Source: Caryophanales bacterium (lineage in GTDB: Bacteria; Bacillota_I; Bacilli_A; RFN20; CAG-288). From it: DNA of 25,486 nt. The stretch is from NCBI GenBank assembly GCA_021621525.1, contig JAJVUU010000026.1, positions 1 through 25,486 on the forward strand, read 5' to 3'. A program made the translations under genes and the position numbers. The notes beneath the pieces were generated by a model that made no database searches, was not told the DNA's origin, and saw nothing but the letters and a program-made list of their open reading frames with translations. Shown piece after piece: positions 1 through 7,878 of the stretch. The first letter of the stretch is position 1. Each line of letters begins with the position of its first letter.

Positions 1-2
1 AA

Positions 3-1427
3 GGAGAAGAGGTCTTCAAGGCCCAAAGAGAGGTCGAATGTCTTTTTCCGCATCCTGGCTGGGTGGAAGTGAATCCGGACAAGATATGGATTTCCACCAT
101 CGATGTCATCAACGAGCTTCTGGTCGTTGCCTCCTCCTCCATGGATGAGATTGCTGCCATCGGTATCACCAACCAAAGGGAGACGACCGTCGTCTGGGAT
201 AAAATCACAGGACGGGCAGTCTACAATGCCATCGTCTGGCAGTCCAAGCAGACGCAGTGCCTCTGTGATGAGAGAGAAGACAAGATGGATTTCATACAGA
301 GTCGTACCGGACTCAGGATGAATCCATATTTCTCCGCTTCCAAGATTCGTTATATTCTCGATCACATACCTGACGGGCAGAAGAGAGCAGAGAGGGGCGA
401 ACTGAGCTTTGGAACCATCGACTCATGGTTGATTTATAAGATGACATTCGGAAGGTGCCACTATACGGATGTATCCAATGCATCAAGAACGATGCTGTTT
501 AATATCTTCACGATGAAATGGGATCCTGAATTATTGAAAATCTGGAATATTCCGATGGAGATGCTTCCGACTGTGCTGGATAATTCTGCAGACTATGGGG
601 AAGCCAGCTTCTTTCCTGGACATGTCCATATCCATGGTGTTGCCGGTGATCAGCAGGCAGCCTTGTTCGGACAGTGCTGCTATCATGAAGGCGAATCGAA
701 GAATACTTATGGAACGGGTTGCTTCATGCTCATGAACATCGGTGAGAAACCCATCATTTCCAAACAGGGACTTCTGACGACCGTCGCATGGAGAGAGAAC
801 GGGAAGACGACCTATGCCCTTGAAGGATCCGTCTTTATGGGAGGAGCCATCATCCAGTGGCTCAGAGATCAGATGGACATGATCAAGAGCAGTGCTCAGT
901 CGGAGGAATATGCCAACCGTGTCAAGGATACGGCCGGGGTCTATGTCGTACCTGCCTTCGTCGGACTTGGAACTCCGTATTGGGACGATGATGCCAGAGG
1001 AGCGGTCTTTGGCCTTACCAGGGGCGCTGACAGACATGCCTTTGTCAGGGCGACTCTTTTTTCCATCGCCTATCAGTCCAAGGATGTCATTGAAGCGATG
1101 AAGAAGGAGGCAGGGTTGGAGCTGAAGAAGCTCAAGGTCGATGGCGGAGCGAGTGCAAACTCCCTTCTCATGCAGTTCCAGTCGGATATCCTTCAATGTG
1201 AGGTCGTCCTCCCGAAATATATTGAAACGACAGCCCTGGGTGCCGGGTACATGGCTGGCCTCGGTGTCAATTTCTGGAAATCGAAGGATGATATCGAATC
1301 CAATCATTCCGTCCAGAAATGCTATCTTCCGAAGATGGGCAAGGAGGAGGTCGATGACCTCTATGAAGGATGGCTCGAAGCTGTCAAGGCTACCCGTGCC
1401 TTCAAACCGAAGAGAAAATGTCAATAA
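3..1427 (+). CDS. glpK: Glycerol kinase, 5' end cut by window edge
   Basis: ATP-dependent glycerol kinase, making glycerol-3-phosphate in the cytoplasm for lipid synthesis and glycolysis. The frame is open from base 3, and the codons before the GTG at 63 already encode family sequence (a PGWVEVNP stretch), so that GTG is internal and the true start lies outside the window. Visible FGGY-kinase signatures include TNQRETTVVWD, the SNASRTMLFNI stretch, GVAGDQQAALFGQ, YGTGCFMLMN, GLGTPYWDDDARG and, near the end, KVDGGASANSLLMQFQ. The C-terminal ATPase lobe is complete and ends at TAA. Only the extreme N-terminus with the first phosphate-binding motif is missing. No clear terminator follows; a new promoter begins almost at once. 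The identification is secure from these motifs; its operon partners (glpF, glpO/D) would lie upstream and are not visible. Confidence 0.96.
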   Translation, partial: GEEVFKAQREVECLFPHPGWVEVNPDKIWISTIDVINELLVVASSSMDEIAAIGITNQRETTVVWDKITGRAVYNAIVWQSKQTQCLCDEREDKMDFIQSRTGLRMNPYFSASKIRYILDHIPDGQKRAERGELSFGTIDSWLIYKMTFGRCHYTDVSNASRTMLFNIFTMKWDPELLKIWNIPMEMLPTVLDNSADYGEASFFPGHVHIHGVAGDQQAALFGQCCYHEGESKNTYGTGCFMLMNIGEKPIISKQGLLTTVAWRENGKTTYALEGSVFMGGAIIQWLRDQMDMIKSSAQSEEYANRVKDTAGVYVVPAFVGLGTPYWDDDARGAVFGLTRGADRHAFVRATLFSIAYQSKDVIEAMKKEAGLELKKLKVDGGASANSLLMQFQSDILQCEVVLPKYIETTALGAGYMAGLGVNFWKSKDDIESNHSVQKCYLPKMGKEEVDDLYEGWLEAVKATRAFKPKRKCQ

Positions 1428-1431
1428 TTAT

Positions 1432-1460
1432 TTGTTTATTATTTACGGGAAAAGTATAAA
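1432..1460 (+). promoter_or_regulatory. Sigma-A type promoter
   Basis: TTGTTT at 1432-1437 and TATAAA at 1455-1460 are separated by exactly 17 bases in an AT-rich stretch just after glpK. The expected start of transcription is near 1467. It would serve the small frame at 1479 and the YegP-like gene at 1649. The same -35 hexamer is used before the HAD gene at 8589. Confidence 0.6.
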
Positions 1461-1478
1461 ATAATATATAGAATCTTT

Positions 1479-1652
1479 ATGGATACAAAAAGCAGGAAAA
1501 ATATCCTTACCGCCGGATTGCCGAAAGAGAAATCAGCTGTCGTAAGGGAAGCGGAAGTGTTTCTTTCCCTGGACGTAGTCCCTGTCAGGAAGAAGGCAGA
1601 AAAAGGCAATGAAGATTCTGCAAATGAAGAGAGAGGAGATGCTCAGGCATGA
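1479..1652 (+). CDS. Possible 57-residue protein coupled to yegP
   Basis: A short frame of 57 codons from ATG 1479 to TGA 1650-1652. Its stop overlaps the ATG of the next gene in an ATGA arrangement, typical of translational coupling. It starts about 12 bases after the expected start of transcription of the promoter at 1432-1460 and has no convincing ribosome site. The product would begin MDTKSRKNILTAGLPK, is highly charged, has no cysteine, no membrane segment and a Glu/Lys-rich C-terminal half. I recognise no family. It may instead be just the leader region of the following gene, with the open frame arising by chance; the overlap is the main argument for a gene. Confidence 0.35.
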   Translation: MDTKSRKNILTAGLPKEKSAVVREAEVFLSLDVVPVRKKAEKGNEDSANEERGDAQA

Positions 1653-2416
1653 AAGAAACCACAGTCAAGGTACCAGGAAAATTCGAAGTCTATCCGGAAG
1701 ATGATCAGTTCAAGTATCGTCTGAAGGCTAACAATGGTGAAATATTGGTCGTTTCCTACGGATATTCTTCCAGGGATGGCGCCCATAACGGAATCGAGAC
1801 ATTCAAGAAGAGCCTCGACAATGGTCTTGTCACCTATATCACGGATAAGAACGGCCGTTCCCAGTGGAGACTTTCCAATGCCAATGATTCGAGAATCGTC
1901 GCTTTGGGTGAAACCTATTCCACCTTGGCTGGAGCTCAGTCCGCCTATGCTTCTGCCCAGAAGTTCGGAAAGAGCGAGAATGTCGTCGACCTCGATGAGA
2001 TTCCTGCCAGCGAGAGAAGGGAATGGGAGTTCATTGCAGCTACGATGGGAGACAAGGATACCGGTACGATAGAAATCTTTGCCGAAAACGGAAAGTTCCG
2101 TGCCAGACTCCTTGCCAACAACAAGCAGGTTCTCTTCAATACGGCACAGAGCTATGCCACGAAGTCTTCCTTGAAGTCTGCCTTGGATAATATCAAGTCC
2201 AAGCTTAACACCAATTCCTTCCACCTTTCCAAGGATAAGCAGGGATGCTATCAGTTCATCATGGAGTCCGGATCCGGATTCGTCTATATCGTCGGGGAGT
2301 CCTATAAGACTGCCGATGCAGCCAAGAGTGCTGCTGCCAGTGCTCTTTCCTTTGTCCAGAAGGCGACCTTGGTCGATACGACCCTCAAGGCTGCCGAAGA
2401 GCCTAAGAAAGACTGA
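1649..2416 (+). CDS. YegP-like DUF1508 repeat protein
   Basis: A 255-residue protein built from YegP/DUF1508-type units, small alpha-beta folds often found in tandem. Four related units can be seen: one beginning GKFEVYPEDDQFKYRLKANN (about residues 10-55), a second with SQWRLSNANDSRIVALGE, a third beginning GTIEIFAENGKFRARLLANN, and a fourth with CYQFIMESGSGFVYIVGESY. Each has a strand pair followed by a helix rich in Ala, Lys and Ser. There is no signal peptide or membrane segment, so it is probably cytoplasmic. The function of the family is poorly known. The start at 1649 has a good ribosome site (GAGAGGAGA, about 8 bases before ATG). It is a single gene or a pair with the 57-codon frame, closed by a strong terminator. 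Confidence 0.85.
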   Translation: MKETTVKVPGKFEVYPEDDQFKYRLKANNGEILVVSYGYSSRDGAHNGIETFKKSLDNGLVTYITDKNGRSQWRLSNANDSRIVALGETYSTLAGAQSAYASAQKFGKSENVVDLDEIPASERREWEFIAATMGDKDTGTIEIFAENGKFRARLLANNKQVLFNTAQSYATKSSLKSALDNIKSKLNTNSFHLSKDKQGCYQFIMESGSGFVYIVGESYKTADAAKSAAASALSFVQKATLVDTTLKAAEEPKKD

Positions 2417-2430
2417 AAAAACGAGACATG

Positions 2431-2460
2431 GCCTCGGGAGTATCTTCCGGGGCTTTTTCT
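2431..2460 (+). terminator. Rho-independent terminator after yegP-like gene
   Basis: The arms GCCTCGGGAG (2431-2440) and CTTCCGGGGC (2444-2453) form a 10-bp stem, with two G-T pairs and a 3-base loop, followed directly by TTTTTCT. It separates the YegP-like gene from the rnf operon. Confidence 0.85.
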
Positions 2461-2590
2461 TTGCCTTTTGAATGAAAAAAGACGAAAAAACTGCCATGCT
2501 TTCACTTTTCCAGGATACATGATGGTGCTTCTAAACTGAAAAACGGGAAAATGCATGTTTTTTGCTTGAAATATCAAAAGATTTCTATAG

Positions 2591-2634
2591 AGTATGCAAT
2601 ACTTAATCACAAGGAAAGTAGTATAATATCCCCG
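2591..2634 (+). promoter_or_regulatory. Probable rnf operon promoter with small palindrome
   Basis: A perfect TATAAT -10 box lies at 2622-2627. The matching -35 position (about 2599-2604, ATACTT) is poor. It overlaps a 13-base palindrome, AGTAT-GCA-ATACT (2591-2603), which could be an operator or activator site. The expected start of transcription is about 2634. The -10 box is clearly seen; the regulatory reading of the palindrome is inference. Confidence 0.5.
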
Positions 2635-2651
2635 TGAGGTTTTATAGTGCA

Positions 2652-3965
2652 ATGATCAAGAAAACAACAGTTATCCATGATCCTTTGAAGCTTCTGGGTT
2701 CAACCAAAAAAACGGTGAAGCTCAAAGTTCCGGAATACCTCTTCATTGCTACGAGCAACGCACGATGTCCGAAGGCTGATATCTATATCAAGGAAGGCGA
2801 TTATGTCAAGATGGGCCAAGTGGTTGGCATGAGACATGCAGCCTTCTTCGACCAGCCTATCCATGCATCTTGCTCTGGCACTTTCGAAGGGTATGAAAAA
2901 CATTTCCACCGCAGTGGAAAGAAGGTCGACTTCATGAAGTTCCACAACGACTTCAAAGATACGGAAGATGAGTCAATCCATGAAAGAAGCGATGCCGAGA
3001 TTGCCGCTCTGACCAAGGATCAGATTACGGAAATCCTGAAGAACTGTGCATCTGTCGGTCTGGGAGGTTCCTCTTTCCCGTCCTACATCAAGATGCGGAC
3101 GACCAACAAGATCAATACGATTTTGATCGATGGCATCGAATGCGAACCGTACATCGACGCCGACTATCGTTCGATGCTTGAGAATCCCGAGGAAATCATC
3201 CGCGGAATCCAGATTCTCCAGCATGCTTTCGATTGTAAGGATGCAAGAATCTGCATCAAGAGCAGATACAAGACGATTGATAGCTTCTATAAGGAATATC
3301 TGCAGAAATTCAATGACAGCGGCATCAAGGTATGCAAGGTCAAGAACTACTATCCTCAGGGATGGGAGATTGCCATGATCAAGGAAGCTACCGGTATCCA
3401 GGTGGAAAGCGGACATCTTCCTTCCGAATATGGAATCATGAATTTCAACGTTTCCACCATCATCGGTATCTACCAGAACGTGAAATACAACAGACCTGTC
3501 TTCGAAAGAAGAGTCTCTGTCACCGGAGATGCCATCAACGCACCGGAGAACTTTGCCGTCCGTGTCGGCACACCGGTCAAGTATCTGATCGATGACTGTG
3601 GCGGATACAAAGATCCGAGAATTCCCAAGACATTGATTCTCGGTGGACCTATGATGGGCGCCTCCTTGGATACGGATGATTGTATCTGCACCAAGACTGT
3701 GACTTCCGTCATTGTTCTCAACCATAAGGACTACAAGGAAGAACCATGCATCCGTTGTGGATCCTGCGTTGCTTCCTGCCCTGTCGGTCTTCAGCCGGTC
3801 AACATCATGAATGCCATGAAGCATATGCCGGTCGATAAGGAAAAGGTCAAGATGCTCAATCCTTTGAAATGCATCGAGTGCGGACTTTGCACCTACAGCT
3901 GCACTTCCAAGATCCAGGTCACGGATTATGTCCGCAGAGCCAAAGTGATTGCGAGGTTGAAATAA
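2652..3965 (+). CDS. rnfC: Rnf complex subunit C (NADH-side Fe-S/FMN subunit)
   Basis: Peripheral cytoplasmic subunit of the Rnf complex that exchanges electrons with NAD(H) and passes them towards the membrane subunits. Seen here: an N-terminal biotinyl-like region with DIYIKEGDYVKMGQVVGMR (about 43-61), the flavin/nucleotide-binding GLGGSSFP motif (136-143), DGIECEPY (160-167, family NGAECEPY), and two 4Fe-4S motifs C366-x2-C-x2-C-x3-C376-P and C407-x2-C-x2-C-x3-C417. At about 437 residues it matches shorter RnfC forms. I chose ATG 2652; an in-frame GTG at 2634 adds six residues and sits just where transcription should begin, so a leaderless start there is possible. It is the first gene of a tightly packed operon, one base before rnfD. 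Confidence 0.95.
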   Translation: MIKKTTVIHDPLKLLGSTKKTVKLKVPEYLFIATSNARCPKADIYIKEGDYVKMGQVVGMRHAAFFDQPIHASCSGTFEGYEKHFHRSGKKVDFMKFHNDFKDTEDESIHERSDAEIAALTKDQITEILKNCASVGLGGSSFPSYIKMRTTNKINTILIDGIECEPYIDADYRSMLENPEEIIRGIQILQHAFDCKDARICIKSRYKTIDSFYKEYLQKFNDSGIKVCKVKNYYPQGWEIAMIKEATGIQVESGHLPSEYGIMNFNVSTIIGIYQNVKYNRPVFERRVSVTGDAINAPENFAVRVGTPVKYLIDDCGGYKDPRIPKTLILGGPMMGASLDTDDCICTKTVTSVIVLNHKDYKEEPCIRCGSCVASCPVGLQPVNIMNAMKHMPVDKEKVKMLNPLKCIECGLCTYSCTSKIQVTDYVRRAKVIARLK

Positions 3966-3966
3966 T

Positions 3967-5124
3967 ATGGAACAAGTGAAAATCATCAAAGAGAGTGCTC
4001 CGCATATCCGCAGGAAGGATTCTCTCAATAGGATGATGCTTGATGTCGTGATCGGCCTTCTTCCGGTCATCATCTTCGCATTCATCTATTCTCCGCTTCA
4101 GATGTTCAGAAACCTCTGGGTCTCCATCCTTACGATGGAACTCTGTGAGTTTGTCTTCGTCTTGATTCAGAACCGCATTCCCTATGACGGAACGAAACAT
4201 ACCGTCAAGGAACAGTTCCTCCATGGCGTGAAGGCGTATCGTCTGTCCAACTTCATGGTGCCGCTCGTCTCTGCCATGATTTATGCCCTCATCTCTCCGA
4301 CTGACATGGAACAGGGATACTTCTATCTGATGTACCCTGCCCTCATCACCGGTGCCGTCTTCGGACTTGTCATCGGTAAGCTTGTCTTCGGTGGGACTGG
4401 AACAAACATCTTCAACCCTGCCTTGGTCGGCATGATTTTCTCCAAGATCTGCTTCGGCTCCCATTATGCCTATTGGGACGCCTTCAAGGGAAACGGTGAG
4501 CTTGTTTCTGCCGGTGCTACCAGCCTTTCTTCCAGCTTCATCGATACGGCCAACAACAGCTTTGCCTTGGATAAGTCCTATTCGCTGCTTGATCTGTTCT
4601 TAGGAAGGATTCCTGGCCTGTTTGGCGAGGTTTGCAAGCTTGCCATCCTGATCGGCTTTGTCTATATGGCCATTCGTCATGTCATCGACTGGAGAATCAC
4701 GCTCTCCTATGTCGGCAACTTCTTTGTCTTGATGCTGATTGCCGGTGCCATCATTTCCAACAGCAAGAATGCCAATGGACTCAATCCATGGTATTTTGCC
4801 ACCTATCAGCTTCTTTCCGGCGGCCTTCTCTTCGGTGCCGTCTATATGGCTACGGATCCGGTGACTTCGCCGATCACGCAACCAGGAAGAATCCTTTATG
4901 GTGTCATCCTTGCCATCTCTACGGCCTTCATCCGTCTGTTTGCCTCTCTTCCTGAAGGAACGGGATATTCCATTCTTATTGGCAACATGATGACTTCCGT
5001 CATCGATTATCCGAAGTGGTCTACCAATAAGTTCACCTTGAAGAATATTCTGATTCCTGTCAGCGTCTTTGTCGTCTTTGCCCTGATCATGGTCTGGGCC
5101 TTATGTGTGGAGGTGCTTGGATAA
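3967..5124 (+). CDS. rnfD: Rnf complex subunit D (membrane flavoprotein)
   Basis: Integral membrane subunit of Rnf carrying a covalently bound FMN and taking part in ion translocation. The 385-residue product is strongly hydrophobic with roughly nine membrane segments. The conserved GTGTNIFNPALVG stretch, the flavinylation motif SAGATSLS (predicted FMN-bearing Thr185) and the late ATDPVTSPITQPGR motif of the NqrB/RnfD family are all present. The FMN would have to be attached by an ApbE-type transferase, which is not encoded in this window. The stop TAA (5122-5124) shares its last base with the ATG of rnfG, so translation is coupled. Confidence 0.95.
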   Translation: MEQVKIIKESAPHIRRKDSLNRMMLDVVIGLLPVIIFAFIYSPLQMFRNLWVSILTMELCEFVFVLIQNRIPYDGTKHTVKEQFLHGVKAYRLSNFMVPLVSAMIYALISPTDMEQGYFYLMYPALITGAVFGLVIGKLVFGGTGTNIFNPALVGMIFSKICFGSHYAYWDAFKGNGELVSAGATSLSSSFIDTANNSFALDKSYSLLDLFLGRIPGLFGEVCKLAILIGFVYMAIRHVIDWRITLSYVGNFFVLMLIAGAIISNSKNANGLNPWYFATYQLLSGGLLFGAVYMATDPVTSPITQPGRILYGVILAISTAFIRLFASLPEGTGYSILIGNMMTSVIDYPKWSTNKFTLKNILIPVSVFVVFALIMVWALCVEVLG

Positions 5125-6242
5125 TGGATGAATTCAAAAAGAATCTCATCAAGACTTCTGCTACCTTGATGATCATTGCCGGCGGTGCTGCCGTACTTGT
5201 CGGTGCTACCAATGCCCTTACGGCTCCTGTCATCGCCAAGAACGAGGCAGAGAAAGAAAGACAGCAGCTGAGCCAGGTCTTTGGCGACAAAGCCAATGCC
5301 TTCGTCGAATGGAAGTCCTATGATTCCGAAGAAGACCAGAAGGACAAGGCCGAAGAACATGATGGTGGAGCCTATCTTTCGGAAATCAGCAAAAAGCTGA
5401 ATTATGTGCAGAAAATCTGGACGGCCAGAAAGACTTCCGGCGATCCGGACAAGGCCACGGATTCCGACAAGGCTGTCGGATATGTTGCCAGAATCTACGG
5501 AAAGAATGGCTATGGTGACGTCGATCTTCTTGTCGGCATCAATTTGGATGGTACGTATTCCAAGATTGCCATCATCACCGATAGCATGTCTTATAAGTCG
5601 AAGCTTGAATCTGATTATCTTGATCCTTACAACAGTGCTTCTGACAAAGATAAGGAAAAGGCTCTTGGCAACGTCAAGTGCGGTGCCACCTTTGCCGCTA
5701 CCCTTGTCAAGAACGGCGTCGAAGAAGCCAAGAAGGTATGTCTCAGGGAAATCGTTGCCGGTGTCGATAAAGAAGCAATGATTTTCGGCGGAAGCCGCAG
5801 CGATTATACTGAACTTACGATTCCTGCCGATGCCAAATATGTCAAGAGTGTGTTCGGCTGTGCCCAGGGTTATGTCTTCAATTCCTATGCTGATGTCAAA
5901 GGTGATTTCGGCTCCAGCAGTATGAATATCTATATTGCCGTCAACAAGGATGGTACGCTTCATTCCATCGTCCTTCCTTCCGCAGGGGCAGGCAATACCT
6001 ATGGAAATCCGCAGACTTATGTCGATCATGTCAACGAGGCTGACAATAAGGAAGCTGCATTGGATGATGAGATCAATACTTCATCCACATATTCCAACAG
6101 TGCCATCAAGGATATGGTCAAGGAGGCCCTTGACCTTGTCAAGCAGAAGAAGGTCGCTTCATTGTCCTATCTTCCTGGATTTGACACCGATGTATATTCC
6201 ATATCCTATGATATGACTTATTCATTTGAAGAAAGGAGATAA
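5124..6242 (+). CDS. rnfG: Rnf complex subunit G with two FMN-binding domains
   Basis: RnfG is a single-span membrane protein with a covalently bound FMN on the outer side, passing electrons within the Rnf complex. Here it has 372 residues, against the usual roughly 180-220. After a membrane segment (about 12-34), a first FMN_bind domain contains GYGDVDLLVGINLDGTYSKI and ends in CGATF with predicted FMN-bearing Thr189. A second, weaker domain contains SSMNIYIAVNKDGTLHSIVL and ends in TSSTYSNSAI, where Thr322 occupies the corresponding place but the GAT core is lost. I chose ATG 5124 because GGAGG at 5109-5113 lies 10 bases ahead; an ATG at 5103 would sit before that site and inside rnfD. It is followed by rnfE after 5 bases. 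Confidence 0.92.
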   Translation: MDEFKKNLIKTSATLMIIAGGAAVLVGATNALTAPVIAKNEAEKERQQLSQVFGDKANAFVEWKSYDSEEDQKDKAEEHDGGAYLSEISKKLNYVQKIWTARKTSGDPDKATDSDKAVGYVARIYGKNGYGDVDLLVGINLDGTYSKIAIITDSMSYKSKLESDYLDPYNSASDKDKEKALGNVKCGATFAATLVKNGVEEAKKVCLREIVAGVDKEAMIFGGSRSDYTELTIPADAKYVKSVFGCAQGYVFNSYADVKGDFGSSSMNIYIAVNKDGTLHSIVLPSAGAGNTYGNPQTYVDHVNEADNKEAALDDEINTSSTYSNSAIKDMVKEALDLVKQKKVASLSYLPGFDTDVYSISYDMTYSFEERR

Positions 6243-6247
6243 AGGAA

Positions 6248-7000
6248 ATGACTGAAAATAAGCATAAAGAAAGCTTTGTCTCTGGTATCATCAAGAACAA
6301 TCCTCTGTTTGTCGCCGTATTGGGAACCTGCCCGGCTTTGGCTGTCACCACTTCTTTTGAGTCCGCCTTCGGTATGGGTCTTCTCTTTACTTTCGTCCTT
6401 TTCTGCTCCAACGTCATCATCTCTTTGCTTCGCAAGCTGATTCCTGAAGTCATTCAGACTCCTGCCTACATCGTCGTCATCGCTGCCTTCGTCACCATCA
6501 CGAAGATGATCACCCAGGCCTATCTTCCGGAACTTTACACTTCCTTGGGTGTCTTCTTAAGTCTTCTTGTCGTCAATTGCATCGTCTTGGGAAGAGCTGA
6601 GGCCTTTGCCAGCAAGAATGGTGTTCTGGATTCTGCCTTGGATGCACTGGGAAACGGCATCGGCTATACCATCGCCATCTCCATCATCGGTTTCATCCGT
6701 GAACTTCTCGGTGTCGGATATTTCTCTGTCGGAAAGATCTTTACCTTCCTCCCGCAGTATGACATCAACATCCTGGCAAACCGTGCCGGTGACTGGAATC
6801 TGTCTATGAGCATCTTCCAGAACTCTGCCGGTGGCTTTATCGTCATGGGCATCGTCATGGCCATCATCGCTGCCATCGAGAACCAGAAGAACAATAAGAA
6901 GAAAGTCGATGCAAGAATTGCCATGCAGAAAGAACTTGCAGCCAAGAAGGCTGCCGCTACCAACAGCGTCAAACCTGCCATGGCTAAGGAGGCAAAGTAA
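6248..7000 (+). CDS. rnfE: Rnf complex subunit E
   Basis: Membrane subunit of Rnf, paralogous to RnfA; the pair forms the core that moves electrons and ions across the membrane. The 250-residue protein has about six membrane helices and the family motifs NNPLFVAVLGTCPALAV and VVNCIVLGRAEAFAS. Cys28 and Cys111 match the cysteines that, with two from RnfA, hold an intramembrane 2Fe-2S cluster in Rnf/NQR structures. The C-terminus has a Lys/Ala-rich cytoplasmic tail of about 35 residues, longer than in many homologues. The start is set by AAAGGAG about 11 bases before ATG. Confidence 0.95.
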   Translation: MTENKHKESFVSGIIKNNPLFVAVLGTCPALAVTTSFESAFGMGLLFTFVLFCSNVIISLLRKLIPEVIQTPAYIVVIAAFVTITKMITQAYLPELYTSLGVFLSLLVVNCIVLGRAEAFASKNGVLDSALDALGNGIGYTIAISIIGFIRELLGVGYFSVGKIFTFLPQYDINILANRAGDWNLSMSIFQNSAGGFIVMGIVMAIIAAIENQKNNKKKVDARIAMQKELAAKKAAATNSVKPAMAKEAK

Positions 7001-7002
7001 CC

Positions 7003-7605
7003 ATGTCTGCCACGCCATATATCGTTTCGTTCCTTCTGGCCATCGTCTCTTCCATGTTGATCGATAACGTCGTTCTGTCCCGCTTCTATGGAATCTGCTC
7101 CTTCATCGGTGTCGGTAACAAGCCGAAGTCAGCTTTTTCCATGGGTGTTGCCGTCACCTTCGTCACCGTCATGGCTGCCTTGGTCTGCTGGCCTATCTAT
7201 ACGTATATTCTCACTCCTCTTGAAATCCCCTTCATGGATACTTTGACTTACATTCTTGTCATCGCATCCTTGGTTCAGGTTGTCGGTCTTTTCATCAAGA
7301 AGTATTCTCCTACCCTGTATAAATCCTTTGGTATCTATCTTCCTTTGATTACGACCAACTGTGCAGTCCTTGGTGTCGTTCAGGGAAATACGGATTCCGG
7401 ACTCAGTTTCGGAATGTCCATGGCCAATGCCATCGGTACTTCTCTTGGCTTTGTCATCGTCATCGTCTTGTTCTCCTTCATCCGTGTCCGACTTGAAGAA
7501 TACAAGACACCCAAGGCCTTCAAAGGTGTTGCCATTGCTCTTATCACCGCTGCCTTGATGGCTATCGCCTTCATGGGCTTTAGCGGAATGGTCTCCCAGG
7601 CTTAA
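7003..7605 (+). CDS. rnfA: Rnf complex subunit A
   Basis: Membrane subunit of Rnf and partner of RnfE. It has 200 residues and about six helices. The family motifs SMLIDNVVLSRFYGICSFIG near the N-terminus and PLITTNCAVLGV in the middle are intact; Cys32 and Cys120 are the expected ligands for the shared 2Fe-2S cluster. AAGGAGG at 6987-6993, inside the end of rnfE, positions the start. It is followed after 3 bases by a small Cys-rich membrane protein gene rather than directly by rnfB. Confidence 0.95.
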   Translation: MSATPYIVSFLLAIVSSMLIDNVVLSRFYGICSFIGVGNKPKSAFSMGVAVTFVTVMAALVCWPIYTYILTPLEIPFMDTLTYILVIASLVQVVGLFIKKYSPTLYKSFGIYLPLITTNCAVLGVVQGNTDSGLSFGMSMANAIGTSLGFVIVIVLFSFIRVRLEEYKTPKAFKGVAIALITAALMAIAFMGFSGMVSQA

Positions 7606-7608
7606 TCC

Positions 7609-7878
7609 ATGCCTATTTGGTTAAGATGGATCCTTGCCGTCGGCATTCTTGTCGTATTGGTCATCATCTTCGTCGTGTCTTTTGTCCTTTATCGGAAGAC
7701 ACCGGCTCCGAAGGGCTGCGAGGAATTCGAAAAGCCAAGCGAAGCGAAGTGCCATGGATGCAAGGAAACCGGATGTCATTTCAATCTCTATTACAATGAC
7801 ATCGAAAGCCAGGTAAAAGAAGAGATGGAAAAAGAAATTCATTCCTCCGAGAATGGAAAGGAGAATCAGAAAAAATGA
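7609..7878 (+). CDS. Small single-span Cys-rich protein in rnf operon
   Basis: An 89-residue protein with an N-terminal membrane helix (about residues 6-28), a short basic turn (YRK), then a cytoplasmic-looking segment with four cysteines, C37-x10-C48-x2-C51-x4-C56-H, and a charged C-terminal tail. The C-x2-C-x4-C-H spacing is the same as in the Fe-S motif of the next gene, rnfB. Size and layout also recall the FeoB-associated Cys-rich membrane proteins, but the genes around it are all rnf. It lies 3 bases after rnfA and overlaps rnfB by ATGA, so it is certainly co-translated. A role as an extra Fe-S or metal-binding subunit is inference; I do not know a named family for it. Confidence 0.85.
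   Translation: MPIWLRWILAVGILVVLVIIFVVSFVLYRKTPAPKGCEEFEKPSEAKCHGCKETGCHFNLYYNDIESQVKEEMEKEIHSSENGKENQKK

Noticed and set aside
2973..4085. A 370-codon open frame on the - strand opposite rnfC
   Set aside because: It is a shadow of rnfC codon bias; no motifs and no ribosome site.
7609..7878. FeoB-associated Cys-rich membrane protein
   Set aside because: The layout is similar, but no feoA/feoB is nearby and the cysteine spacing matches RnfB better. It is kept as an unnamed rnf-operon protein.
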